Source: Candidatus Roizmanbacteria bacterium (GTDB taxonomy: Bacteria; Patescibacteriota; Microgenomatia; UBA1406; GWC2-37-13). Taken from it: a DNA stretch of 64,000 nucleotides. This document shows, piece by piece, positions 46,718-55,940 of the stretch (positions within the stretch are counted from its first letter, which is position 1; each line of letters opens with the position of its first letter). The notes under the pieces are model-generated. The model was not told the DNA's origin. It did not search any database and saw nothing but the letters and a program-made list of their open reading frames with translations. Location of the stretch: NCBI GenBank assembly GCA_016215445.1, contig JACRJL010000001.1, positions 62,001 to 126,000 of the forward strand, given 5' to 3'. The position numbers and the translations under genes were made by a program.

Positions 46718-47128
46718 ATGACAGATCAGCCACAGGTTGATAATCTTCAAGGGGCTAATAAAACACCTGTAGTTGAACAATTGCCTTCTTCTTTGCAATT
46801 AGATTATAAACAACCAGGCCCTGAAACAGGGTCGACGGCAATCGATTTGAGAAAATTCGCGGATCAACAAAAGGCAGCCGAGGATCCTTTGATTCAAGCT
46901 TTAATGCAGGGTATGAAAAAAAATGTGTCTCCTCAAATCGATAATCAGTCTGCGCCAATAGTTAAAGAGGAACCAAAAGTTCAGATCCAGGAAGCAAAAC
47001 CTGTCAAAGAGCAACAAGGATTTTTAACTCCTTTTGTCAGCGGATTCAATAATTTGTTGGCAGGAATTTGGAACGCTTTGAAATCTTTAGTTCCGATGAA
47101 GCCTCAGACAGGAGCTGGACCGGCTTAA
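46718..47128 (+). CDS. Hypothetical protein of the surface cluster
   Basis: Intact ORF directly downstream of the coiled-coil gene. Confidence 0.55.
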   Translation: MTDQPQVDNLQGANKTPVVEQLPSSLQLDYKQPGPETGSTAIDLRKFADQQKAAEDPLIQALMQGMKKNVSPQIDNQSAPIVKEEPKVQIQEAKPVKEQQGFLTPFVSGFNNLLAGIWNALKSLVPMKPQTGAGPA

Positions 47129-47129
47129 T

Positions 47130-47351
47130 TTATTTTTCTTCTTCTACGCCAAGTAAACGGAGAACAACCTCTTTTCGATAACGTCTATCTCCGCGGGAAT
47201 TAATTCGAATGGCCGGAAGTTTGCCTTTTTTACCCCAACGTTTTATTGTTAAGGGAGAAATTCTTAAAAGTTCGGCGACTTCTCTTATTGTCATTAAATC
47301 TGGAAGATCTGCGAGTGATACTTTGTTAGATGTTTTGGTAGAGACTGACAT
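47130..47351 (-). CDS. MerR-like/excisionase-type helix-turn-helix protein
   Basis: LPDLMTIREVAELLRISPLTIKRWGKKGKLPAIRINSRGDRRYRKEVVLRLL. Confidence 0.85.
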   Translation of the reverse strand: MSVSTKTSNKVSLADLPDLMTIREVAELLRISPLTIKRWGKKGKLPAIRINSRGDRRYRKEVVLRLLGVEEEK

Positions 47352-47402
47352 GGTTTGAATTATAAAAGGCGGTTTTTAGTTTGTCAAGTAATGATGGAGT
47401 TA

Positions 47403-48392
47403 TTAATACTGTTTATAGTAGTTGAGAACTTTATTACAATAATTATCTCCGCAAGTACCATAGTGTTTTTCAGCAGCAGTTTTTATGGCGTCTGCTGGCC
47501 AGTCCGAGCAGTTTTTTGGCGGGGATCCGAGTCGATTTTTAGTGATAATCGCAAATATGATAGCATTATCAAAAATTACTCGTCTATCAATGTTACCCTT
47601 TATAATTTTTGTCATATATTTCTTTGCAACATCTTCTTCGTATTTTGATATCTGCCAGAGACCCATGATGGCTTGATCTGCTCCGCTTGGAATCGGATTT
47701 TGACAGACTGTCCCTGCGTCTACTGCATCGCTTGGGACAATTCCAGTTTGTGTATGATAGCCCATTCCAGTACAAGAACTACCACTTCCATCTATCCACC
47801 AACCATATTTATTATATGTTTTTACTTTTGATGAGGCACTATTTACCGGCCACCAAGCTCCAGTTTCTGCCTGTTGAAACGCATAAAGTAAAGCTGCCGG
47901 CACACACATTCTATCTTGAACATCTTCGTATATTTCTTTTAATGTTGATCCGGGTCTTATTGATGATGTTATGGCTGGGGCCAGAGGAGTCGGCGTGGGT
48001 TTAGGAGGCTTGGTTGGTTTTGGCGTCGGGGTAGATTGAGGAGCTGAAGTTGCACTGGGTCTTATACTTGGGTTGATAGTTGGATATCTTAGACCAGTTG
48101 GAGTCAGACTCGCCTTCGTCAAAACTGCGACGGGCAAAGTTGGAGTCGGTTGGACAGTCGGAAGATAAAAAGAACCGGAATTATTTTTAAAATTATCGTT
48201 CTCTTGATTGAATTTGAGGGTAAAAAGTTTGGATAGGTTGAAAGAAGGAAATTTTATTTTAGAAAGAAGGTTTTTTGTCTCTGCCATGATGTTTTTTTTG
48301 ATAAAAGGAGTGGTTGATAAACGTCCGTAAATATTAACAATAATAAAAGCAATGGCAATGGAGACAATGATACGAAAACGATGATTAAACAT
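47403..48392 (-). CDS. Secreted lysozyme/SLT-like protein with Pro/Thr-rich linker
   Basis: N-terminal TM; PTPTPLAPA linker; VPAALLYAFQQAETGAWWPVNSAS...AIMGLWQISKYEEDVAKKYM; multiple cysteines. Confidence 0.65.
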   Translation of the reverse strand: MFNHRFRIIVSIAIAFIIVNIYGRLSTTPFIKKNIMAETKNLLSKIKFPSFNLSKLFTLKFNQENDNFKNNSGSFYLPTVQPTPTLPVAVLTKASLTPTGLRYPTINPSIRPSATSAPQSTPTPKPTKPPKPTPTPLAPAITSSIRPGSTLKEIYEDVQDRMCVPAALLYAFQQAETGAWWPVNSASSKVKTYNKYGWWIDGSGSSCTGMGYHTQTGIVPSDAVDAGTVCQNPIPSGADQAIMGLWQISKYEEDVAKKYMTKIIKGNIDRRVIFDNAIIFAIITKNRLGSPPKNCSDWPADAIKTAAEKHYGTCGDNYCNKVLNYYKQY

Positions 48393-48464
48393 ATTGACTT
48401 GATCTTACTATTAATATACATTATATATAACGAGAATTTTCAATTTAATTTTCAATCTAAAATA

Positions 48465-50477
48465 ATGAATAAAAAAGGCGAAGTAGCAACTCTTCTTACC
48501 TTGGGTTTGGTATTGATTGGTGGTTTAATGACTCTGGGACTTTCCTTTCTTTCAAACAACCAGAAAATTGCGATTAATTCAAGAGCTGCTAATTCTCCAA
48601 TATCTTGTACCACAGTTAAACCAACCTATACGAAAGGTAATTATTATTCATGTAACGGAAAGTTTTATAAACTTTCCACTTGTGTGAACGAGATTATAGA
48701 AGGAGTTGGTAATTATTGTAAAGTATTAAATCCCACTACACCAGTTAGTGAAGTCGTCCCAGATTCTAATTTGGGTGGAACATTGTCTGCTTGTTATTTT
48801 ACAAGTTCTTCTGAAGCTAAGTCTAATTGTGATCCTGTTGGTTTTACATCAACTGGTTGTAAAGCTGGAACTTATAAATGTAAAACTGGTTCAGCTCCGC
48901 CCGTTCAACAGTCGGGAGGTCAAGCATACAATTGTAGTGAACACGGTGGGGGTACCGCCTACCAAGGTGTTGGTTGTTATAATCTTTGCGCGGGCAAAGG
49001 TTCAAGCTACATTCCTAATTCTCAAGGGCCAGGAACAGACGGTAAAAATTATTGTTGCTGTGGAGGAGGGTTGCCTGGTGTAGACGGTTATCCGGCAGAT
49101 GATTCTTGTTGGATAATAAAATGCATCGGTGGCCAATCAACAAAAGTTCAATATTCTGACTCTTTGAGCAAATATGATATGCCTTTGAGTAGTTGTCAAG
49201 GCGGCAGTCCTTATAGCGGCGGGGGAGTTATGGCAATAGGATCCGTAGACGCAGAAAAACAATTAGCCACACTAAGTTGCGATAGTGGTAATAATGAAAC
49301 ATTTGCTCCGCCGGAAGAGGTTGAAGAAGAAGTCCAGGAAACTCCGCCAAATGCCAACTGTCGTGATTTTGGCACAGCAACAGGGTGCAATACCCAATGT
49401 ACAGCTTTTGAAGGATCCGAATATACTTGTGAAGCCGGAACGGACTCAACTATAAAAAAATGGTGTTGTCCAACAAGTAATCAGCAGACTAATTGTAAAC
49501 AAAAAACTGCGAATTGTAGTCAAGCCCAAGGCGGCAAACAATTCACATATTATCAATCAATATCCACAAATTGCGGTAACGGTAATTCACCGGTGCCTGA
49601 TGATTCTAAAAAATGTTTTGGAAACGGCATAAATAGTTGCACTTCAAGTACATGGTCTGAAATAGCCAGTCTCAAATGCGGAGCAGTGACAACTAATTCT
49701 TGTATAGCTAAAAGCTGTAAAACGCTTGATACCCGTTATGAAAATAAAAACTTTCATGAAATGAATGGTAAATTTTACGAGGATGCACCTTGTTTGGAAA
49801 ATAAAAGAATCACCGATGCTAATAGTCTGGCTTTGTTTTGTGCAAAACAGTCTCCAGGATTAGATTTTGGTGGAGCACTTGATAATGCTTGTGTACAAAA
49901 AACAGGCAATCCTCTTGCTTATTGTAATAGCGCTAGCGTGGGTCCTGCTATAGCTCCATTTAAAAACTTACCTTGTAAAAGTGGTTATCAATATTCTGGA
50001 GACACTTGTAACAATTATGGTATGAAATGCTGCATTCCTGTACCAGCAGCTCAATCGTGCGTCAAGAAAAACTGTCACGACATAAATAGCAATTATGCTG
50101 TTAGTAAAGGAGTCTATGAAAAAAATTCTGCCTACTATACAAATTTAAACGACTGCTCAAATGGTAGTAATGCCATTGGTGATATAGTCATGTACTGTAG
50201 TCAGGGAATCGGTATTCAAGCCTCTGCTGATAATAGTTGTAAGCAAGATACAGGAGATCCTTTGGCTTATTGTAACAATGTTGCACCCTTTGGCTTGAAT
50301 ACTATTTACACTCGAAATTTACCATGTAAAAGTGGTTTTCAACATGCTTCTGCAAGATGCGGTTTTCCTTCAACTGTTTGCTGCGTGCAAAAAAGACAAC
50401 AGACTGAAGCTGAAACGACAGTTGAATGTGCTAGTATAAGTTATGACTCGTCAGGAAATATAATTTGCGAACAATAA
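48465..50477 (+). CDS. Cys-rich secreted repeat protein with N-terminal TM
   Basis: MNKKGEVATLLTLGLVLIGGLMTLGLSFL; repeated blocks ending GNPLAYCN...NLPCKSGYQYSGDTC...KCC and GDPLAYCN...NLPCKSGFQHASARC...VCC. Confidence 0.75.
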   Translation: MNKKGEVATLLTLGLVLIGGLMTLGLSFLSNNQKIAINSRAANSPISCTTVKPTYTKGNYYSCNGKFYKLSTCVNEIIEGVGNYCKVLNPTTPVSEVVPDSNLGGTLSACYFTSSSEAKSNCDPVGFTSTGCKAGTYKCKTGSAPPVQQSGGQAYNCSEHGGGTAYQGVGCYNLCAGKGSSYIPNSQGPGTDGKNYCCCGGGLPGVDGYPADDSCWIIKCIGGQSTKVQYSDSLSKYDMPLSSCQGGSPYSGGGVMAIGSVDAEKQLATLSCDSGNNETFAPPEEVEEEVQETPPNANCRDFGTATGCNTQCTAFEGSEYTCEAGTDSTIKKWCCPTSNQQTNCKQKTANCSQAQGGKQFTYYQSISTNCGNGNSPVPDDSKKCFGNGINSCTSSTWSEIASLKCGAVTTNSCIAKSCKTLDTRYENKNFHEMNGKFYEDAPCLENKRITDANSLALFCAKQSPGLDFGGALDNACVQKTGNPLAYCNSASVGPAIAPFKNLPCKSGYQYSGDTCNNYGMKCCIPVPAAQSCVKKNCHDINSNYAVSKGVYEKNSAYYTNLNDCSNGSNAIGDIVMYCSQGIGIQASADNSCKQDTGDPLAYCNNVAPFGLNTIYTRNLPCKSGFQHASARCGFPSTVCCVQKRQQTEAETTVECASISYDSSGNIICEQ

Positions 50478-50478
50478 T

Positions 50479-50883
50479 ATGAATATTTTTACATCTCAAA
50501 GAGTAAAATTGGTTTTAGTTTTGCTAATCTCCTTTACCGCTATCAAATTTGTAGCGCCGCAGATCTTTTTAGCGGATTCTCCTAAAATTAATCCCATGTT
50601 TATAACTAATTTAAAGAAAACACCTTCTTACATCGCCTCGATTCCTAAAGTGATAGGACAGTATATTAATTTTGGAAATAAAACTGCTTCAATCAATCAA
50701 GTGGCGGTAAAGAGTCCTCCATCAGGACTAATTTTTAATAGTATTTCCAAGAATGTTTCCGCAGCTGAAGACAAAAAAAATGATAAGGTTTATTTAAAAA
50801 TTCAGCCAGGAACGGCATATAGTGTTGAAGAAATAGAAGTCGATGGAGTAAAAAAGAAAGTTCTAAAAATATATAAAGAATAA
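50479..50883 (+). CDS. Membrane-anchored small protein
   Basis: N-terminal TM; intact ORF 2 nt from upstream gene. Confidence 0.6.
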   Translation: MNIFTSQRVKLVLVLLISFTAIKFVAPQIFLADSPKINPMFITNLKKTPSYIASIPKVIGQYINFGNKTASINQVAVKSPPSGLIFNSISKNVSAAEDKKNDKVYLKIQPGTAYSVEEIEVDGVKKKVLKIYKE

Positions 50884-50919
50884 GTTGACTATCTCTTTAT
50901 AAATTCCTAATATTAAAAT

Positions 50920-51216
50920 ATGTATATTGGACCATTTTACCTGGATACAAAAGAGATTTTTCTTGTCTTGGCGGCGATTTTACTGGGTTTGGCCTGGGGA
51001 TTGGGTTGGAGTCTATGGTGGTTTGATAAAAGAGCCTTATTGACATTGGTTATTCTGATGCTGATGACAAAAGGATTACTCCCTTCAATTCACAATGAAG
51101 CCTTTTTTATACTCGCTATTGTGACAATATTTTTGTCACTTTATTTGCCGATTTTTCAGGTTGTACTTTTTTATTTTGTTTCATTTTTAATGTTTAGACT
51201 ATTAAAAGTTATATGA
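50920..51216 (+). CDS. Small multi-TM membrane protein
   Basis: Three hydrophobic segments. Confidence 0.65.
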   Translation: MYIGPFYLDTKEIFLVLAAILLGLAWGLGWSLWWFDKRALLTLVILMLMTKGLLPSIHNEAFFILAIVTIFLSLYLPIFQVVLFYFVSFLMFRLLKVI

Positions 51217-52310
51217 AAAATATTTTTAAATATCCAGTATTTTTTTTAGTAATTTTGTTAGTTTTGTTTACTGGAGGAAGGATTATATTTGGTCAAACTC
51301 GTTTAGGAGGAGGAATTCGAAGCGCTAGTGTGAGCACTTCCTCAATTAGACGTATAGGAGAGGTAGCATCACATTTAGTAAGAGAAGTTACTGTGAGAAG
51401 GAGAGATAGAGATGATGACGATGGTGGCGGAGGAGGTGGTGGTGGCGGAGGAGGTGGAGCAGTAACAACAACAACGACAGCTACGACAACAACAACAGTC
51501 AATGAAACTACAACAACTACACCTTTAACAACAGGTAACGACGATCTTTGTCAGTCTCTTGAAATCTCAATTAACAAAAATTCATCTTTACAGCCAGGAC
51601 AAGATATTGAATTTTCAGCAAAAGCGAAAATAGAAGATATTACTAATTTTGGTTTTTGGTTTTACAATCTCGATAATCTAGACGCCCAAAACAAACCAAA
51701 ACCAATAAGATTTGTAGCTAATATTGATTATAATGCTGTTAATAATTTAACAGTTACTGCTGGTACACTTACATTTCCTTTAAATTTTGCTGATTTTGAT
51801 AGACCAGATCTAAACTGGAGTTGGTATATGCCACGACCAAAACATATTCAAGTTGATGCTTATTTTAAAAAAGTTGGCTCAACAACCTGGTCAAAAGAAG
51901 ACAATAAATGTCGTGCAAGTTTTACAGTTAATTCGATTGATCCGACACCGACTCCAAATCCTGCCTGTGTTTGTGCGGCAGCCGGAACCTGCGCTACTGC
52001 CTGTTTTTTTGACAAGCAAGTTACCCAAGGCAATAATATAAGTTACACTGATCCGATCAAATGTAATCTTGGAAACGATTTATATAAATCAGTTCCATCA
52101 GCGACCGATAAAAACAACTGGTGTCGTTATTATCTCAAGACCAAAGGTGACGCCAACGGCGACGGCAAAGCTAATAGAATAGACTATTTTTATTATGTAT
52201 CTGTCAGAAACGGAGGGAAATTACCACCTTCAGTTAACATTGATTTTAATGGTGACGGTTTTATAAGCAATGATGACAGAAAAATTTTGATTAAGGCACT
52301 CAAACCATGA
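51213..52310 (+). CDS. Secreted protein with poly-Gly/poly-Thr linker and C-terminal dockerin-like domain
   Basis: DRDDDDGGGGGGGGGGGGAVTTTTTATTTTT; C-terminal KGDANGDGKANRIDYFYYVS...NIDFNGDGFISNDDRKILIKAL. Confidence 0.8.
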   Translation: MKNIFKYPVFFLVILLVLFTGGRIIFGQTRLGGGIRSASVSTSSIRRIGEVASHLVREVTVRRRDRDDDDGGGGGGGGGGGGAVTTTTTATTTTTVNETTTTTPLTTGNDDLCQSLEISINKNSSLQPGQDIEFSAKAKIEDITNFGFWFYNLDNLDAQNKPKPIRFVANIDYNAVNNLTVTAGTLTFPLNFADFDRPDLNWSWYMPRPKHIQVDAYFKKVGSTTWSKEDNKCRASFTVNSIDPTPTPNPACVCAAAGTCATACFFDKQVTQGNNISYTDPIKCNLGNDLYKSVPSATDKNNWCRYYLKTKGDANGDGKANRIDYFYYVSVRNGGKLPPSVNIDFNGDGFISNDDRKILIKALKP

Positions 52311-54112
52311 AAAAAATAATAGAAGCAATAGTCATACTTGTCGTTGTCGTCGTGGCAATATATTGGGCGGCTAATTTTTTATTTTTAAATAAATTAGGTC
52401 CTCGATCTAAGGCAGCTGGTGAAACTGTAGATATTATCTATGATCCAACTTCAGCTGCACCTACAGCAAATCAAGACTTTACTATAACTGCTAAAATCAA
52501 ACCAAGCGTTGATGTAACTCTTCGAGGTTATTATATAGCCATTCCATTTAACAAATCCATAATCAAGGTCAAAAGTATTGCTTATAAAGTAGGCGTTACA
52601 AGCGCTGATTTGGGTAATACTACGGCTGATATTTCAACTATAAACCAAAACGGGTTACTTGAGATAAATGGTGAAGTTGCCAACGGCATAGGTCAAATAA
52701 TACCTGTAACTACAACAGGAACAGATTTAGTAACTATTACTTTTACTGCACTAGCAACAACAGGAACGAGCTTCCAGGCAGACGCAAAGATGTATCTAAT
52801 TTCATCAGACGGTACAATCACGGAAACAGGTATAACAGCCGTACCCAAGTTTGATATTAACGGAGGAGGTACTTTGGTAACGGCAATAAACTGTATTCCA
52901 TTTACTGATACTTTTTCAGTTGCTGGTCTAAATAATTTTTGGTCACCAGCTTCAACAGATGCTTCTAGTAGTTCAATGATAGTAGCTACTGGTTCAGCTA
53001 ATCTCATGTTGAAAGGAAAACAAGGAAGTGTAAACACCTTTTATTTAACAGATACTAAAACTGTAAAAGGTGACTTTATTGTCGAAGTATTATTAAAAAA
53101 CTTAATTGCATCATCCGACGCCAATTTACAGTTGAACTTAACACCGGTTGCGCCAAGCGCGAGTAATAATAGCATTAGAATAGTAAGAATTGCAGGGAAT
53201 CAGGTCATATCAGCATTCAATAATCTTGGCACTGGTACTGCAGTTGCTCAAGCTTCATCTGGCAATTTAGGCATTTCACAGACAACTCCTATCAAAGTAA
53301 AAATTGAAAGAACTGGAACTAAAGTAAACACTTACTATGATATGCAGACAGGGCAAGGTTATACGTTATTAAAGACATTCGATAATGTTCCAGATGTTGA
53401 AAGTAAAGTATCTATATCCACGAGTTCTTTTGAATCAACTTATCCAAATGTAACATCTGTAATTGATGATTTTGCCTTAAATTGTACTACTGCGACTACA
53501 ACAACTACAAACACAAATACTAATACCAACACTAACACAAATACCGCAGTGACAGGCAATGTCAAAGTAACATTGAAGCTCAAATTTCAAGGAATTGGCA
53601 AAAAACCAGCTGATAGCCAGAATTCTATGGTTGTCAAAGTGAGTTTAAAAAAAGAAGGAACAACAACAAAAGTAGACTCACAAGGTACATTTACGGCTGA
53701 TGTATCAGGCGTTTGGACAGGTACAGTAGGGTTTAATATTGCCGATATTTCAGGAAAATGGTTGGCCTATGTTAAAGGTCCCCAGCATTTACAAAAAAAA
53801 GCCTGCGATAGTGCTCCAACGGAAACTAAAGCCGGCACATATAGTTGTGCAAATGGAAATATAACTTTGGCAATAGGGGATCACACAACAGTTGAACATT
53901 CGTTTAACTTTACTGGAATAACTCTTTTGGTAGGAGATCTTGACCAAAGTGGCGTTGTCGATTCAGTTGATTTGGGCTTAGTGAAAAACAATTTGGGTAA
54001 AAAAGACGCCGCGATTTTAGCAAAATCCGATCTTAATCGTGATGGCGTAGTTGATACGCAAGATTTTTCACTAATATTGGCCGCATTATCAGTGAGGACA
54101 GATGAACAATAA
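52307..54112 (+). CDS. Secreted protein with cohesin-like N-terminal domain, central beta domain, Asn/Thr linker and C-terminal dockerin-like domain
   Basis: TITAKIKPSVDVTLRGYYIAIPFNKSIIKVKSI...; TNTNTNTNTNTNTAVTG; GDLDQSGVVDSVDLGLVKNNLGKKDAAILAKSDLNRDGVVDTQDFSLILAAL. Confidence 0.8.
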   Translation: MKKIIEAIVILVVVVVAIYWAANFLFLNKLGPRSKAAGETVDIIYDPTSAAPTANQDFTITAKIKPSVDVTLRGYYIAIPFNKSIIKVKSIAYKVGVTSADLGNTTADISTINQNGLLEINGEVANGIGQIIPVTTTGTDLVTITFTALATTGTSFQADAKMYLISSDGTITETGITAVPKFDINGGGTLVTAINCIPFTDTFSVAGLNNFWSPASTDASSSSMIVATGSANLMLKGKQGSVNTFYLTDTKTVKGDFIVEVLLKNLIASSDANLQLNLTPVAPSASNNSIRIVRIAGNQVISAFNNLGTGTAVAQASSGNLGISQTTPIKVKIERTGTKVNTYYDMQTGQGYTLLKTFDNVPDVESKVSISTSSFESTYPNVTSVIDDFALNCTTATTTTTNTNTNTNTNTNTAVTGNVKVTLKLKFQGIGKKPADSQNSMVVKVSLKKEGTTTKVDSQGTFTADVSGVWTGTVGFNIADISGKWLAYVKGPQHLQKKACDSAPTETKAGTYSCANGNITLAIGDHTTVEHSFNFTGITLLVGDLDQSGVVDSVDLGLVKNNLGKKDAAILAKSDLNRDGVVDTQDFSLILAALSVRTDEQ

Positions 54113-54717
54113 TGGAAAATACACAACCCAATAATAAAATTTTTGTCTATCTCATGGCTATATTTTTTGTCGTCTTTATTGGTTCGGGAATTTTTCTGTT
54201 GATAAGTAACAAACCAACGACAAATGAAAATGCGCCAACAACAACCGCCACAATCAAACAGGAGAATATGGTATTTCCGACGTCAGCACCGACACGAGGG
54301 TATTTAAAGCTCGAGGGAGAAGCTGAAGTTTTGTCATTAAAAGAAAATAAAGATTTTGTTCTTAATGTAGTTGCCGATTCAAACAAGGAAAACATTACAG
54401 CATTTGATATTTTAGTGGGTTTTGATCCTCTAGCTTTTGATTTTATTGAGGCAGTTTCTCTTGATCCGGCATTTCAAGTCTATTCTTTCCGTAAGGATAA
54501 ACGCTTGACCTTAACAGTCGTAAAAACCAGTCAGGATCAAAATCTTTCAGTTTTTTCCGGAAAAGCAGTGGTAAAATTAAGTTACAAACCAAAAAAAACC
54601 GGGGACTTTATTTTTGCTATACTATCTACATCTGATAAAGAAACGACAAAATTTGTCAATGAAAAAACCGAAGTAATTAATCCAAAAGTCAATGAGATTA
54701 AAGTCACGGTAAACTAA
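54112..54717 (+). CDS. Membrane-anchored cohesin-like protein
   Basis: N-terminal TM; DFVLNVVADSNKENITAFDILVGFDPLAFDFIEAVSLDPAF...FSGKAVVKLSYKPKKTGDFIFAILS. Confidence 0.7.
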   Translation: MENTQPNNKIFVYLMAIFFVVFIGSGIFLLISNKPTTNENAPTTTATIKQENMVFPTSAPTRGYLKLEGEAEVLSLKENKDFVLNVVADSNKENITAFDILVGFDPLAFDFIEAVSLDPAFQVYSFRKDKRLTLTVVKTSQDQNLSVFSGKAVVKLSYKPKKTGDFIFAILSTSDKETTKFVNEKTEVINPKVNEIKVTVN

Positions 54718-54726
54718 TATTTATAT

Positions 54727-55356
54727 ATGAAAAAAACACTATTATTGATTCTACTGCCGATAATTTTTTTCTTTGTCAGTCCTTATTTCAAACTGTCTTG
54801 GGCAGCTTCTTTGAACTTTGACAAATCTACCGTTACTGTCGGCAACGGCGGGACTTTCCAGATTGCCGTGACAGTTGACCCGACTGGCGAAAATGTCAGT
54901 TCGGCTGATGTCTATGTTAGTTATGATGCCACTGCCCTTAAAGCAACTGCAGTCGCCGCCGGGAGTATTTTTCCAACTGTCAGCAATGACATTTCAACGT
55001 CTGGCAAGGTCTATATCGCCGGAATGGTTAATGATGCTGCCTCTTCTGTTTCAACCGCCGGAACGATTGCGACAATTACCTTTCAGGCTTTAAAAGAAGC
55101 GACTGCCACTCTTTCTTTTGACTGTACGACGTCGAAAGTAGTCAAAAATGACATCAATGCTACAAATGTTTTAAACTGTTCCCAAAATGGAAGTAGTACA
55201 GTAACTATAGGTGCCGGAGGAAGCAACAACACGATACCGACTCCGACAACTGTCGAAACGCTTCCTCAAAGCGGTGTCTTTGACAATGTGGTAAAATTTG
55301 CCATACCTGGTATGATATTGTTATTATTAGGTAGCGCTTTAAGATTTGTCCTATGA
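54727..55356 (+). CDS. Cohesin-like surface protein with LPxSG plus C-terminal TM
   Basis: TVTVGNGGTFQIAVTVDPTGENVSSADVYVSYDATALKATAVAAGSIFP...GTIATITFQAL; C-terminal ETLPQSGVFDNVVKFAIPGMILLLLGSALRFVL. Confidence 0.82.
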   Translation: MKKTLLLILLPIIFFFVSPYFKLSWAASLNFDKSTVTVGNGGTFQIAVTVDPTGENVSSADVYVSYDATALKATAVAAGSIFPTVSNDISTSGKVYIAGMVNDAASSVSTAGTIATITFQALKEATATLSFDCTTSKVVKNDINATNVLNCSQNGSSTVTIGAGGSNNTIPTPTTVETLPQSGVFDNVVKFAIPGMILLLLGSALRFVL

Positions 55357-55940
55357 TGAATAATCCGAAAGTAACCAAGATTGCCGCGATTGTCGTCGGG
55401 GTAATTGTTTTTATACTCCTGGTTTTTTTCGCCTTTAGGATTTTTGGTACAAGGGCTGCTGACGTTGAACCTCAAGACGTAGTTGTTTCCACGATTGAAA
55501 AAAACTCCGCCAAACTATCTTGGGCAACAGGAGTAGAAACTCAGGCAGTAGTCGAATACGGAACTTCTCCTACAGCTTTGAACTTCTTTGCTCCCGAAGC
55601 AACCAAAGATAAAGTTCATTCCCTTGACCTGACTTTACTTTCCCCGTCAACAACATACTATTTTGATATAAGGATTGGTGATAAGAAGTATGACAATGGC
55701 GGCGTTCCTTGGACTTTTACGACAAAGGGAGTAGAGAAGTCTGTGACTACAGCACCAACACCGAGCCCGACTACGACAACGACATCAACCACTTCGCCGA
55801 CGCCAGTGCAAAGACTGCAGATCTCCGACGGTACGGCCTGTAATGAGACAGACTGTGCAAAGATTAAAGAAAAACTGGGCAAGGGTTGTTCTACGCAAGA
55901 TTATTTTGTCTGCCTGAAGAAACTTACTCCGACTCCTTAA
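55353..55940 (+). CDS. Membrane-anchored FnIII-like surface protein
   Basis: N-terminal TM; STIEKNSAKLSWATGVETQAVVEYGTSPTALN...LLSPSTTYYFDIRIGD; Thr/Pro linker; C-terminal Cys module. Confidence 0.75.
   Translation: MMNNPKVTKIAAIVVGVIVFILLVFFAFRIFGTRAADVEPQDVVVSTIEKNSAKLSWATGVETQAVVEYGTSPTALNFFAPEATKDKVHSLDLTLLSPSTTYYFDIRIGDKKYDNGGVPWTFTTKGVEKSVTTAPTPSPTTTTTSTTSPTPVQRLQISDGTACNETDCAKIKEKLGKGCSTQDYFVCLKKLTPTP

Noticed and set aside
51410-51535. Gly-rich/Thr-rich tract and its antisense 69-aa ORF as a separate gene
   Set aside because: Low-complexity linker of the dockerin protein; the antisense ORF is a by-product of codon bias.
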